Below are positions 24,863 to 33,258 of a stretch of 64,000 nucleotides of DNA, piece after piece. A program made the position numbers and the translations under genes. The DNA is from Bacteriovoracia bacterium. Its GTDB lineage: Bacteria > Bdellovibrionota > Bacteriovoracia > Bacteriovoracales > Bacteriovoracaceae. The notes beneath the pieces are model-generated. The model was not told the DNA's origin and did no database searches. It saw only the letters and a program-made list of their open reading frames with translations. The stretch spans positions 372,001 to 436,000 of the forward strand of contig JAUIIL010000003.1 in assembly GCA_030431635.1 (NCBI GenBank). Direction: 5' to 3'. The number at the start of each line of letters is the position of its first letter. Position 1 is the stretch's first letter.

Positions 24863-25616
24863 TAGAAGAAATTCAAGAAGTTTAAGGTTTGAATCTCATT
24901 CAGATGAGAGCTGGGCCGTAAGTTACGTTGACTTACTAACTTTACTTTTATGTTTTTTTATTATTTTTTTCAGTTTAGAAAAAAATGAAAACAGGATGGA
25001 GAAGAAAAAATACCTTTCTATGCTTGTTGATGGATTACAACCCACCAAAGAACAACAGTTATCTCCTCGCTCAAACAAAAATGAACCTAGTAATAAAGAA
25101 ACAGCTAGACAAAATAATTCCACCGAAGCCTCTCGTGAAGTTGCGAGTATTAAACCAGCAACATCTAAAACTTTTGAAGCTGTTATTTCAAAAGTGATTT
25201 CTGACCAAAATGGAAAAAGTCAAACGCGTTTAGAAGAAGAACATTTATTTATTGAATTTGAGAAAGTCTCTTTTTTTGGAACTGGTCAAAAGAATTTAAA
25301 TTCAGATGGTCTTGAAACAGTAGAGAGAGTTATTTCCTATTTAAGACCCTTCAAGGATAAAGTGAAGATTACAGTACAAGGGCATACGGACCCAACTGGT
25401 TACGTCATAAGAAAAGATACAAGTAACTGGGAGCTTAGTGTTTTGAGAGCAACGAGTGTTCTTAAACTATTTGTTAAAAATGGTTTTGAACAAAAGTATC
25501 TTTCGGCGGAAGGATTTTCTTCACACAAGTCATCAATCGATCAAAGAATTATTAAAAGTAGACAGTATAAGTATCTAAGAAGAGTTACATTTAAGATCGA
25601 GGAATTAAAAAAATGA
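24849..25616 (+). CDS. motB: MotB-like stator protein with OmpA peptidoglycan-binding domain
   Basis: The MotB partner: a basic N-terminus, then a single membrane helix starting SYVDLLTLLLCFFIIFFSL in which Asp28 occupies the proton-binding position. A charged linker (about 50-115) is followed by an OmpA-like domain with VQGHTDPTG (about 178) and NWELSVLRATSVLKLF, whose Asp and Arg normally grip peptidoglycan. The 255-residue protein is normal for MotB. It ends with an ATGA overlap onto the FliF-FliG-like gene, so stator and rotor candidates are made from one mRNA. Confidence 0.92.
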   Translation: MKRVSRRNSRSLRFESHSDESWAVSYVDLLTLLLCFFIIFFSLEKNENRMEKKKYLSMLVDGLQPTKEQQLSPRSNKNEPSNKETARQNNSTEASREVASIKPATSKTFEAVISKVISDQNGKSQTRLEEEHLFIEFEKVSFFGTGQKNLNSDGLETVERVISYLRPFKDKVKITVQGHTDPTGYVIRKDTSNWELSVLRATSVLKLFVKNGFEQKYLSAEGFSSHKSSIDQRIIKSRQYKYLRRVTFKIEELKK

Positions 25617-27268
25617 AAGCGTTGTTATTTTTACTCTTAAATTTTACCTCTCTTTGGGCAAGTAGTTTTGTTGCTCTTGAACTTGAGCATCATGTACAAA
25701 AAAAGGCTTCTGAAGCCATTTCTCAAGTCTTACCTCAGGGAAGGTTTACTGTTAGTACAAGAGTTTTTGTTAAAAAAGGTGCTGCTAAAATATTTGAGAA
25801 AAAACAGGTCGATGTCAGACTACCTTTAAGTGGAAGAGTAATAAGTGTTGAGAAAAACCAAGACCAAAACTTTAGTATTGATAAGTTTTATCCCTACATT
25901 AAATCTGTTGAAATTAGTGTTGGAATTCCTGAGCATACCTCAAGAGATGTCAAAAAATATCTCTTGAGTTTTATTAAGCACAGTGTAGGGTTTGAGAAAA
26001 AAAGAGGAGATAAAATTACATTTCATAAACTTCCACGTGAGTTGGCCTACAGTTGGAATGTTGAAGAACTTCCTGATTTTTTGAAAGAGTCACCTCTTTT
26101 GTATTATTTGCAATCTAAATGGGGGTCAAAACTTGCAAATATTTTTCTTATTCTTGTTGGATTAATTGGTCTTGCGGTTATTGTTTTTTGGTCTGTTAGA
26201 GCAATGAAAAAGGTATTTGAAGGAATTGCTTCAACGTTGTCAGAAAAAGAAGGTGAGGTGACTTTTTCTAGTAATGTCCCTGCTTCATCTCAGAAAATAG
26301 AACCAAATAATTTTAATTCTTCTATCGCGATGAATCAGTTAACTGGAGGTCAATCTCTTTTTGATAATGCTCCGATTGAAGTCCTCAAACTTTTTTGTAT
26401 TGATTGCCAATACCGTAGAACTTATAAAGTGGCCCCGGTAATGCTTTGTTACAAAGTTTTAAACGAAAAGAAAGCATCAGAATTGAGAAAAAAATTGCCA
26501 GAAGTTTATTTTGAAATGGACAGCAGTTTTGAAATAAGTGAACAAGAACTATTTCATGTATTTGAAACTTATTATTATGAATACAGACAATTTAATGAAA
26601 ATGAACTCTCTCGAAAATTGATGTACTATAAACCAGAGCAAGTAAAAAGTTTCTTGAACGAATTTTTTGAAAATGGAGAAATCGATGAAATTCTTGTTTG
26701 CTTGAAAAACTTATTACCACAACAAAAAGCTGAATTTCTTTTATTATTAAATGCCAAAGAAAAAATTCAGCTTTTTCAGAGGCACACTCATCAACCAATG
26801 GATAAAACAAAATATCAGAGTATCTTTGGAGAAGTGGCCATCAGTACTCCACCTATGGTGCATAACTTACCAACAAATCATAGTGTCTTTGCTTTTATTG
26901 AAAAAGACCTCACTCCTCAGAGTTTTGAGGAAGACGAACTATTCTTTGAAAACAAAATTAAAGGACATAGAAGTATTCTAAGTTTAATTGACTCCTTTTC
27001 TCAAGATGACTGGGCGAGAATTCCTTTAAAAATAGTTGCATTAGGATTTTTTGGCTATTCAGATAATGTGAAAGATAGCGTAAAATTAAATTATTCAGAA
27101 AAAAGACTTGAGTGGCTTGAAGAATCAATTCATCAAGCTTTAAAGCTTGAGTTGAACTTTCTATCTTATGATGTTGTAGAAGCAAGAAACAAGTTATTGG
27201 AGTATGTAAAAAAAGATGAAGCAAGTAATGAAGAAGAATTACCGTCTCTATTTAATAAAGCTTCTTAG
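25613..27268 (+). CDS. Natural FliF-FliG-like fusion protein (candidate rotor)
   Basis: A 551-residue protein with a signal peptide (about 1-16), a periplasmic domain (about 20-160), one membrane helix (about 175-195) and a large cytoplasmic part. The periplasmic part resembles the last ring-building motif (RBM3) of the flagellar MS-ring protein FliF: LELEHHVQKKASEAISQVLP and, at 124-141, SVGFEKKRGDKITFHKLP. FliF RBM1 and RBM2 are absent. The cytoplasmic part has three helical blocks; the last (about 440-535) follows FliG_C, with NYSEKRLEWLEESI aligning to the conserved NMSxRAA segment. The Asp-Asp-Arg charge pattern of FliG's torque helix looks altered. Similarity is by eye and needs profile tests, but the neighbours MotA and MotB make it a strong idea. 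Confidence 0.7.
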   Translation: MKALLFLLLNFTSLWASSFVALELEHHVQKKASEAISQVLPQGRFTVSTRVFVKKGAAKIFEKKQVDVRLPLSGRVISVEKNQDQNFSIDKFYPYIKSVEISVGIPEHTSRDVKKYLLSFIKHSVGFEKKRGDKITFHKLPRELAYSWNVEELPDFLKESPLLYYLQSKWGSKLANIFLILVGLIGLAVIVFWSVRAMKKVFEGIASTLSEKEGEVTFSSNVPASSQKIEPNNFNSSIAMNQLTGGQSLFDNAPIEVLKLFCIDCQYRRTYKVAPVMLCYKVLNEKKASELRKKLPEVYFEMDSSFEISEQELFHVFETYYYEYRQFNENELSRKLMYYKPEQVKSFLNEFFENGEIDEILVCLKNLLPQQKAEFLLLLNAKEKIQLFQRHTHQPMDKTKYQSIFGEVAISTPPMVHNLPTNHSVFAFIEKDLTPQSFEEDELFFENKIKGHRSILSLIDSFSQDDWARIPLKIVALGFFGYSDNVKDSVKLNYSEKRLEWLEESIHQALKLELNFLSYDVVEARNKLLEYVKKDEASNEEELPSLFNKAS

Positions 27269-27830
27269 CCTTACTTTCTTTTTTTTCTTTTCAAAAAACC
27301 TATTGGCAAAAACTTTTTTTGAACACATCGACTCAGTTACAAATCAAGGGAAACATTTTCTGGAAGTTGGAGCTGGTATTTATGTGATTAGTGGAGATAG
27401 TAATGTTTCTGATATAGGAGCTTTTGATGTCCATTATACGTTTAAGTTTCATGAAAAATATTCAGCTCAAATATCACAAAGCTTTATCTATGGAACAGAG
27501 AGTTTTTTTCAAAACTTATTACGTGGTAATGATTTTCTTGTCCAGTATTGTATCGACAATTGTTTTGTTGAAGAAACAACAAATGGACCAGTTAAGGCGA
27601 GTCAATTTAATAAATTAGGATATTCAATTGGTACTGGGGTTTCTTTTCGAGACGCTCAATTATCAAGCCAGAATATCAGTTACTCTGGAATCCTAGTAAA
27701 CGGAAGTCTTTTTTGGCATATTAGACCCAGGTATTCTGGTGTTCTAAGGGCCAATGTGAGTCAATTATCTAAGTCCAGCAAAAGTGTCACTTTAGTAGTT
27801 ATTACTGCTGGCTTACGCATGTCATTCTAA
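27228..27830 (+). CDS. Outer-membrane beta-barrel-like protein (end of motor-like operon)
   Basis: A signal peptide (about 1-27, cut near LLAKT) precedes alternating beta-strand sequence with FLEVGAGIYVISGDSN, AFDVHYTFKF, KLGYSIGTGVSF and a final strand ending in Phe (TAGLRMSF). This fits a small outer-membrane barrel of about eight strands. The ATG at 27228 gives a better signal peptide than ATG 27216. It overlaps the rotor gene's end by 41 bases, so it is part of the operon and might be the outer-membrane element that the motor acts on. Confidence 0.8.
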   Translation: MKKNYRLYLIKLLSLTFFFFFSKNLLAKTFFEHIDSVTNQGKHFLEVGAGIYVISGDSNVSDIGAFDVHYTFKFHEKYSAQISQSFIYGTESFFQNLLRGNDFLVQYCIDNCFVEETTNGPVKASQFNKLGYSIGTGVSFRDAQLSSQNISYSGILVNGSLFWHIRPRYSGVLRANVSQLSKSSKSVTLVVITAGLRMSF

Positions 27831-27835
27831 ATTTT

Positions 27836-28204
27836 TTATCCCACTTTTCTAAACTGTTCTCTTCTAGAGTGCTCTTCATGCTCTTCCGCGTGCTCTAAAC
27901 AAAGCTGGGCCCAAGGTTGTTTCTCTAGTCTTTTATGAGATATTTTTTCTCCGCAATCTTCGCATTCTCCATAAGTGCCTTCATCGATTTTATGCAAAGA
28001 TTTTTCAACTAATCTTAATTTATAAAGGTCGCGCTCTTGCAAGCTGAAAGCGAGTTGGGCGTTAAGCATGTTGCTAGCATAGTCTGCATCATCTGAGAGT
28101 TCATCTGAATTAATTTTGAGTTCATCAGTGTATGATGAATTCAGAAGTTGTTTTTTAAGTTTGAGCAATTGGTGTTTAAATTTTTTGTAATCTGGTTGGC
28201 CCAT
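27836..28204 (-). CDS. DksA/TraR-family zinc-finger protein
   Basis: A 122-residue protein with the DksA/TraR pattern: N-terminal coiled coil, then YGECEDCGEKI and LCLEHAEEHEE. DksA-like proteins bind the RNA polymerase secondary channel and, with ppGpp, alter transcription initiation. The fourth zinc ligand appears to be His (CxxH) in place of Cys. ATG at 28204 is preferred over TTG 28222 because GGGAGGG (28217-28211) sits before it. It runs opposite to the motor-like operon. Confidence 0.9.
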   Translation of the reverse strand: MGQPDYKKFKHQLLKLKKQLLNSSYTDELKINSDELSDDADYASNMLNAQLAFSLQERDLYKLRLVEKSLHKIDEGTYGECEDCGEKISHKRLEKQPWAQLCLEHAEEHEEHSRREQFRKVG

Positions 28205-28357
28205 CGAAGTCCCTCCCTTCAAAACATATTTCTTGAGTTAGCTTGTCGGTCAACTGGCCTATTATTTTAGCTCAATATGTCATTTTTCCCAAGAATTCGT
28301 TGTAACTATCTAAAATCTCGATGAGATATTCCAATATTTCTTTGATATAAGCAGGAA

Positions 28358-28387
28358 TTGACAAAAGAACAGGGCACATAGGATAAC
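28358..28387 (+). promoter_or_regulatory. Candidate promoter of the flavin reductase gene
   Basis: A perfect TTGACA (28358-28363) lies 18 bases before GATAAC (28382-28387), with the GGAGG ribosome site and ATG 28409 following. The -10 box is poor, so confidence is modest. Confidence 0.35.
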
Positions 28388-28408
28388 CTATTAATAATCG
28401 GAGGGTTC

Positions 28409-28885
28409 ATGCAAGATGTGGCCAAAGCCGTAGGGCACATTCCATCAGGTTTATTTATTGTTTGTAGTAAGGATAAAAACAAGAACGTTATTGATGGCTA
28501 TCTTGCGAGCTGGATACAGCAAGTCTCCTTTGACCCTCTTCTTATCTCTATTGCGATTAAACCGGGAAGGCCTGTTTATCATACGATTAAAGAAGGACAG
28601 GTTTTTACGGTTAACATTATTGGTGAGCATGATAAGTCGTTTATGAAGCATTTTTGGAAAGGGTATGACCCCTCTAATAATCCTTTTGATGAAATTTCTC
28701 ATACCGTCACAGAGTCAGGAGCGGTTCTTATTGAGCAGGCCAAGTCATCTATTGAATGCGTTCTTAAAGATGTGGTTGAGCCCGGAGATCATGAAATTGT
28801 TATTGCTCAAGTTTTAAATAGCTATGTACATGATGCTGATTCAAGACCACTAACTCATGTCAGGAAATCAGGTTTGGATTATTAA
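28409..28885 (+). CDS. Flavin reductase-like, FMN-binding split-barrel protein
   Basis: A 158-residue split-barrel protein. GHIPSGLFIVCSK, DGYLASWIQQVSFDPLLISI and AIKPGRPVYHTIKEGQVFTVNI are the characteristic FMN-binding segments of the flavin reductase-like family, which supplies reduced flavin or carries FMN. Start ATG has a GGAGG site eight bases upstream. It overlaps the next gene by one base (TAATG). The electron partner cannot be predicted. Confidence 0.88.
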   Translation: MQDVAKAVGHIPSGLFIVCSKDKNKNVIDGYLASWIQQVSFDPLLISIAIKPGRPVYHTIKEGQVFTVNIIGEHDKSFMKHFWKGYDPSNNPFDEISHTVTESGAVLIEQAKSSIECVLKDVVEPGDHEIVIAQVLNSYVHDADSRPLTHVRKSGLDY

Positions 28886-30357
28886 TGAAAGTTCTTTTGA
28901 TCGTTTCGATTCTTATCTTCTCTCTTTTTTCATGTGGACAAAATGATTCATCGAGTGGAGCTGAGTCCAGTATTTCTTCTTTAGTACCAAGTGAGAGCGA
29001 AGTATTGAGTTCAGCTGAGCTTAATTTATTAAGAGCTCAGTATACGGGCTGTGAGCCCAATTTAGAGTGCCCAGAGTCTATAGCAAAGCTGATTGTTTTT
29101 AAACGAGGTGAAGATAGAGATGAACAAAGACAAGCCTTTTGCACAGGAGTTCTTATTAGTAAGGATATGATACTAACGAGCTCAACTTGTCTTGGAAATA
29201 AAGTGATTAATGGTTCTGATTGTCATCGTGTTTTCGCCCTTTTCCCAAGAGTCAGAGATAAAGAGGCAACAGCCAGTCAGTGTATAGATCTTCTAAGTAC
29301 AACTTCACCGGCCCAGTGGGCTGAAGGAAAAAAGAACGTTTGGAGAAATGATTTCGCCATTCTAAGATTCAAAGAGGTTAATTCAAGAACACCGCTTCCT
29401 ATTAACCTTAATGGGATTCAATCTCAAGACTACTCCATGTGGGGACTTCAACAAGAAAACGAAGTAAGAGGGATTATAAGAAAGCAAGATTGCCATCCTC
29501 TATTTAATAGTTACGCAAACGTTTTCGCTCAAAATCCTTTCTCTCCTTTTATTCCTTTTGAAGGGTGTGAGTTTGATACTCAGGATCTTTTCTCAGGTAG
29601 TAGCGGTGCTGCTATTGTGAGTTCAGCGGGAAAATTATCTGGAGTTGTCTCATCTTCTCTTTCAGAGGATAAAATTCGGTTATTTAAAGAGGGGCAGCTA
29701 TTATATGATGGAGAGGTTAATCCGATCGTACACGTTACGAATCTTTCTTGTATTAATTTTCCAGGTAGAACTCTTCAAAATACTTCTGAATGTTTAAAAA
29801 CAATTAATAGAGTCGAGTTAGATAAAGAACAAAAAAAACTTATCAACAATCCTGAACTTTATATTGATTCAAAAAAGCTTATTACAGATAGTATTTTGAA
29901 TCTCAATCCTTTTTTTGATTTTGATATTGATTTTGTTGATAACTCAAATTTAGAGGATGATGGAGAGAATTCTTATCTTGCAAGTTGGTTAGAGCCAGTT
30001 TTAAGAATGAAGTGTTTTAAAAATTATCAATCATGGATTGATAAAAAGATGTTTAGAAATCCTATCTTATGGTGGTTGCATAAGAAAAAAACAAGTGTTT
30101 ATGCTGTTCATAACAATTGGAAAATTATAAAAAAGTTTGATAGATCTTTTTATCCTGTAATTCTTTACACTCAAGAAGAAGGAAGACAAGAATATAGGAT
30201 TGAGTTTTCCCCCCGTAGTTTAAAGAAAAAAGGAGAGAGTTATCTCTACTTTCATATCCCTCCACTAACAGGACGAGACCCAGACCCAACTTTGTCAGTT
30301 GAAGAATTTGATTCAATGGGCGACTGTCAAATATTATCAGAAACGATTATTGATTAA
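28885..30357 (+). CDS. Trypsin-fold lipoprotein without the catalytic histidine
   Basis: Lipobox LFSC (Cys17) gives a lipoprotein. The next 230 residues follow the S1 trypsin fold: CTGVLISKDMILTSSTC matches the usual GGSLIS...LTAAHC segment but Thr101 stands where His should be. Asp near 156 in NDFAILRF is kept, and Ser near 240 is in SGSSGAAIV, where Gly-Asp-Ser-Gly-Gly is expected. A further 210 residues with no known match follow. It is likely a non-catalytic relative, or uses other residues; this is an inference from the lost His. Confidence 0.8.
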   Translation: MKVLLIVSILIFSLFSCGQNDSSSGAESSISSLVPSESEVLSSAELNLLRAQYTGCEPNLECPESIAKLIVFKRGEDRDEQRQAFCTGVLISKDMILTSSTCLGNKVINGSDCHRVFALFPRVRDKEATASQCIDLLSTTSPAQWAEGKKNVWRNDFAILRFKEVNSRTPLPINLNGIQSQDYSMWGLQQENEVRGIIRKQDCHPLFNSYANVFAQNPFSPFIPFEGCEFDTQDLFSGSSGAAIVSSAGKLSGVVSSSLSEDKIRLFKEGQLLYDGEVNPIVHVTNLSCINFPGRTLQNTSECLKTINRVELDKEQKKLINNPELYIDSKKLITDSILNLNPFFDFDIDFVDNSNLEDDGENSYLASWLEPVLRMKCFKNYQSWIDKKMFRNPILWWLHKKKTSVYAVHNNWKIIKKFDRSFYPVILYTQEEGRQEYRIEFSPRSLKKKGESYLYFHIPPLTGRDPDPTLSVEEFDSMGDCQILSETIID

Positions 30358-31384
30358 GATCACGCCAACTTTTTCCGGTCCTATTTTTTTTAGTTTGTTG
30401 CCAAATTCTAACGGCTTCAAGGTGTAATTTATAACTAGGAGTAAAAACATGAGTTCCATCGTTTTTACTTACAAAATAAAGGAAATTATGTTCTTCGGGA
30501 TTAATTGTGGCCTTAATTGCTTCAACACCTGGGTTACAAATAGGTCCCTTGGGAAGCCCTGAGATTTTATAAGTGTTATAAGGTGTTGGAGTAAGTAAAT
30601 CCTGTTTTCTTATATTACCATTAAAACTTCCATCACGATCATAGATTCCATAAATGGTTGTTGGGTCGGCTTGGAGTCTCATTTTTTTTATGAGGCGGTT
30701 ATGATAGACTCCTGCAATTGTTTTTCTTTCGCTAGGAGCACCAGTTTCCTTTTCGACAATAGAAGCTAGAGTTAAAAGCTCGTAAGTAGACAGACCTCGT
30801 GCGTTCATTTGAAGATCTTCAGTTACTTTAAAAAACTGTTTGATCATCGTTTTGATAATATGATTAGCTGAAGAGTTTGGGGCAAACTTGTATGTTTCAG
30901 GATAAAGAAAACCTTCTACTGAAGGAGCTTGAGGGATTTGTGTCAACTCAATCATATCAGAACTTTTTGCTGAGGTGATAAAATCATTCTCGCTTTCAAT
31001 AATATTATTTTCTTTGAGAAGAGAAGCTATCTCGTATATGTTCTTACCTTCAGGGATTGTAATTGTATTGAGTATTCCTTTGCCACTTTTAAGCAGAGCA
31101 AGGATATCTAACATGCTCATTCCTTGGGTGATTTCATATGTTCCAATTTTGAACGATTTTAAATCTCCAGTGGCCTTTGCATAGTAATGAAATACTCTTG
31201 GATTTTCGATTAACCCTTCCTTATGTAAGCGAAAATTGATCTTTCCAAAAGTATCTCCTTCATCAATTTGGAAAAATTTTTTATTTCCTTCATAAGGAGA
31301 AGTCACGATAAAAAAAACATGAACACCAATAAAAATAAGTGAAAGGAAGGGAGCAATAATAATAGCAAGTATTAATTTTTTCAT
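30347..31384 (-). CDS. mltG: Endolytic murein transglycosylase
   Basis: MltG cuts nascent glycan strands and is a membrane-bound enzyme. One N-terminal helix (LILAIIIAPFLSLIFIGVHV) precedes a LysM-like domain and the YceG catalytic domain with EGFLYPETYKF, ASIVEKETG (catalytic Glu), AGVYHNRL and SGLPKGPICNPG. ATG at 31384 is preferred over an upstream in-frame ATG because the membrane segment begins there. The gene is paired with ruvX, a common bacterial arrangement. Its stop overlaps the trypsin-like gene by 11 bases on the opposite strand. Confidence 0.94.
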   Translation of the reverse strand: MKKLILAIIIAPFLSLIFIGVHVFFIVTSPYEGNKKFFQIDEGDTFGKINFRLHKEGLIENPRVFHYYAKATGDLKSFKIGTYEITQGMSMLDILALLKSGKGILNTITIPEGKNIYEIASLLKENNIIESENDFITSAKSSDMIELTQIPQAPSVEGFLYPETYKFAPNSSANHIIKTMIKQFFKVTEDLQMNARGLSTYELLTLASIVEKETGAPSERKTIAGVYHNRLIKKMRLQADPTTIYGIYDRDGSFNGNIRKQDLLTPTPYNTYKISGLPKGPICNPGVEAIKATINPEEHNFLYFVSKNDGTHVFTPSYKLHLEAVRIWQQTKKNRTGKSWRDLNQ

Positions 31385-31389
31385 TACTT

Positions 31390-31842
31390 CTATTTTACTG
31401 TTTTTAGAAAGTCTTCCAAGATAATTGAAGCACAAAGAGCGTCAATTTCTTTTAAATTGACTTCAAAATTATACCTGGGTGAATTCCTCATCCTTTCCTT
31501 GGCTTCATTTGTGGTTAAAGTTTCATCTTGCTCAAACACCTCAATAGAGTTGAGTTTGGCCTGAAGTTTTTGTCCAAATTCTTTAATTTCTTTGGTCAGT
31601 GTAGACTCTTTTCCATCAGTAAAATAGGGAACACCTAAGATGATATAGTCGATAAATTCTTCTTCACAGGTTGTTGCGAGTTCTAAAATAAGTTGTTCGT
31701 CTGACTTAAAGCCTAACCTGCCAAAAGGGAGAGGATAGGGATCACTTGCGTGATGAAAAATGGCCAACCCCGTGAATTTCCTTCCGTAATCGACTCCGAG
31801 GAAGCGTTTACCCATAAACTTATTTTGAATTGTTGAAGTCAT
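31390..31842 (-). CDS. ruvX: RuvX/YqgF Holliday-junction resolvase-like protein
   Basis: YqgF-family RNase H-fold protein implicated in 16S rRNA 5' processing and as a putative Holliday-junction resolvase. Seen: FLGVDYGRKFTGLAI at the N-terminus (first catalytic Asp), GVPYF, the acidic EQDETLTT and the final DALCASIILEDFL. Length 150 from ATG 31842; the ATG at 31815 just before the GVDYG motif is another possible start. It lies five bases upstream of mltG. No ribosome site decides between starts. Confidence 0.92.
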   Translation of the reverse strand: MTSTIQNKFMGKRFLGVDYGRKFTGLAIFHHASDPYPLPFGRLGFKSDEQLILELATTCEEEFIDYIILGVPYFTDGKESTLTKEIKEFGQKLQAKLNSIEVFEQDETLTTNEAKERMRNSPRYNFEVNLKEIDALCASIILEDFLKTVK

Positions 31843-31877
31843 TTTTACCAAAAAACCTACAAAATTGCTTGTGACAC

Positions 31878-31913
31878 TTGACAATAATTCGAATCAATAT
31901 AATATTATTGACA
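31878..31913 (+). promoter_or_regulatory. Rho promoter region, tandem TTGACA boxes
   Basis: Two TTGACA hexamers (31878-31883 and 31908-31913) flank an AT-rich stretch with TATAAT (31898-31903). The spacing is not ideal for either box (14 bases from the first), so which one is used is uncertain. A transcript from here would carry a leader of roughly 100 bases before rho, which is often autoregulated. Confidence 0.35.
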
Positions 31914-32007
31914 AGAATTCTAGAAATTTATTTTCAGAAAATTTATGATTATTCAGTGACATCATTTTGGGGTTGTTCGTGCCTCAAAAATTCCAGGAGT
32001 TATTTTC

Positions 32008-33255
32008 ATGCATCTTAACGATCTTAGAGAGAAAAACATCAAAGAATTGGCCCAACTTGCCTCAGAAGCGAAAATTGAAAACGCCTCAAGTATGAAAAAG
32101 CATGAAGTGATTTTTTCACTTCTAACGACACATGCAAAAGCTGGAGAGCAAATTTTTGGTGAAGGTGTTCTTGAAATTCTCCCTGATGGTTTCGGTTTTT
32201 TACGCTCTCCTGGATATAACTACTTACCTGGAGCTGATGATATTTATGTGAGCCCCAGCCAGATTAGAAGGTTTGGTTTAAGAACTGGTGATACTGTTGC
32301 AGGAGAAATTAGACCTCCCAAAGATGGTGAAAGATATTTTGCTCTTTTAAAAGTAAACCAAATTAACTTTAAAGATCCAAAGCAACATAAACTAACTGTT
32401 CTTTTTGATAACTTAACTCCTCTTTATCCAGAACAAAAAATTAACTTGGAGTTTAATCCTGCTAATTATTCAACTCGAATTATCGATCTTTTTGTTCCTC
32501 AAGGTTTTGGGCAGAGATGTCTCATTGTTGCTCCTCCTAAAGCTGGTAAAACAGTTTTGATGCAAGACGTGGCCAATGCGATTTCACATAACCACCCTGA
32601 TGCAAAACTTATTGTTCTTCTTATTGATGAAAGACCTGAAGAAGTAACGGATATGAAAAGAAACGTTAACGCGGAAGTCGTGTCTTCAACATTTGATGAG
32701 CCGGCCAATAGACACGTTCAAGTCGCAGAAATGGTATTAGAAAAATCCAAGCGTTTAGTAGAAGCTGGACAAGATGTTGTTATTCTTCTGGATTCAATAA
32801 CTCGTCTTGCTAGGGCCTATAACACGGTTGTTCCACCTTCGGGAAAAATTCTCTCAGGTGGTGTTGACTCCAACGCTCTTCATAGACCAAAAAGATTTTT
32901 TGGTGCCGCTAGAAATATCGAAAATGGTGGTTCATTAACAATTATTTCAACGGCCCTCATCGACACAGGTTCGAGAATGGATGAGGTTATTTTTGAAGAA
33001 TTCAAAGGAACAGGAAACTCTGAGATTCAATTAGATAGAAAGCTTATGGAGAAAAGAATTTTTCCATGTCTCGATATCAACCGCTCTTCGACAAGAAAAG
33101 AAGATCTTCTAATGCAACCAATGGATCTTCAGAGAATTTTTCTTTTAAGAAGAGTTCTTCATCCAATGAATACAATTGATTCAATGGAGTTTGTTTTAGA
33201 TAAAATTAAGAAAACAAAAACAAACGACTCCTTTCTTGAATCCATGAATGGGTAA
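32008..33255 (+). CDS. rho: Transcription termination factor Rho
   Basis: Hexameric RNA-dependent helicase that ends transcription. The N-terminal RNA-binding OB-fold (about 50-125) shows [15 protein letters not shown]; the ATPase domain has [15 protein letters not shown] (Walker A), [32 protein letters not shown] and the Q-loop and R-loop region. At 415 residues it is the typical short Rho. It is followed three bases later by the DUF1385 gene. In many proteobacteria rpmE (L31) follows rho, but no L31 gene is present here. Confidence 0.98.
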   Translation: MHLNDLREKNIKELAQLASEAKIENASSMKKHEVIFSLLTTHAKAGEQIFGEGVLEILPDGFGFLRSPGYNYLPGADDIYVSPSQIRRFGLRTGDTVAGEIRPPKDGERYFALLKVNQINFKDPKQHKLTVLFDNLTPLYPEQKINLEFNPANYSTRIIDLFVPQGFGQRCLIVAPPKAGKTVLMQDVANAISHNHPDAKLIVLLIDERPEEVTDMKRNVNAEVVSSTFDEPANRHVQVAEMVLEKSKRLVEAGQDVVILLDSITRLARAYNTVVPPSGKILSGGVDSNALHRPKRFFGAARNIENGGSLTIISTALIDTGSRMDEVIFEEFKGTGNSEIQLDRKLMEKRIFPCLDINRSSTRKEDLLMQPMDLQRIFLLRRVLHPMNTIDSMEFVLDKIKKTKTNDSFLESMNG

Positions 33256-33258
33256 AAA

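Noticed and set aside
23553-27830. Zorya-type defence system, because of the MotA/MotB-like pair
   Set aside because: Zorya has ZorA/ZorB with a long ZorA tail plus ZorC and a ZorD helicase/nuclease or ZorE. No helicase or nuclease follows here; the neighbours look like ring and envelope proteins.
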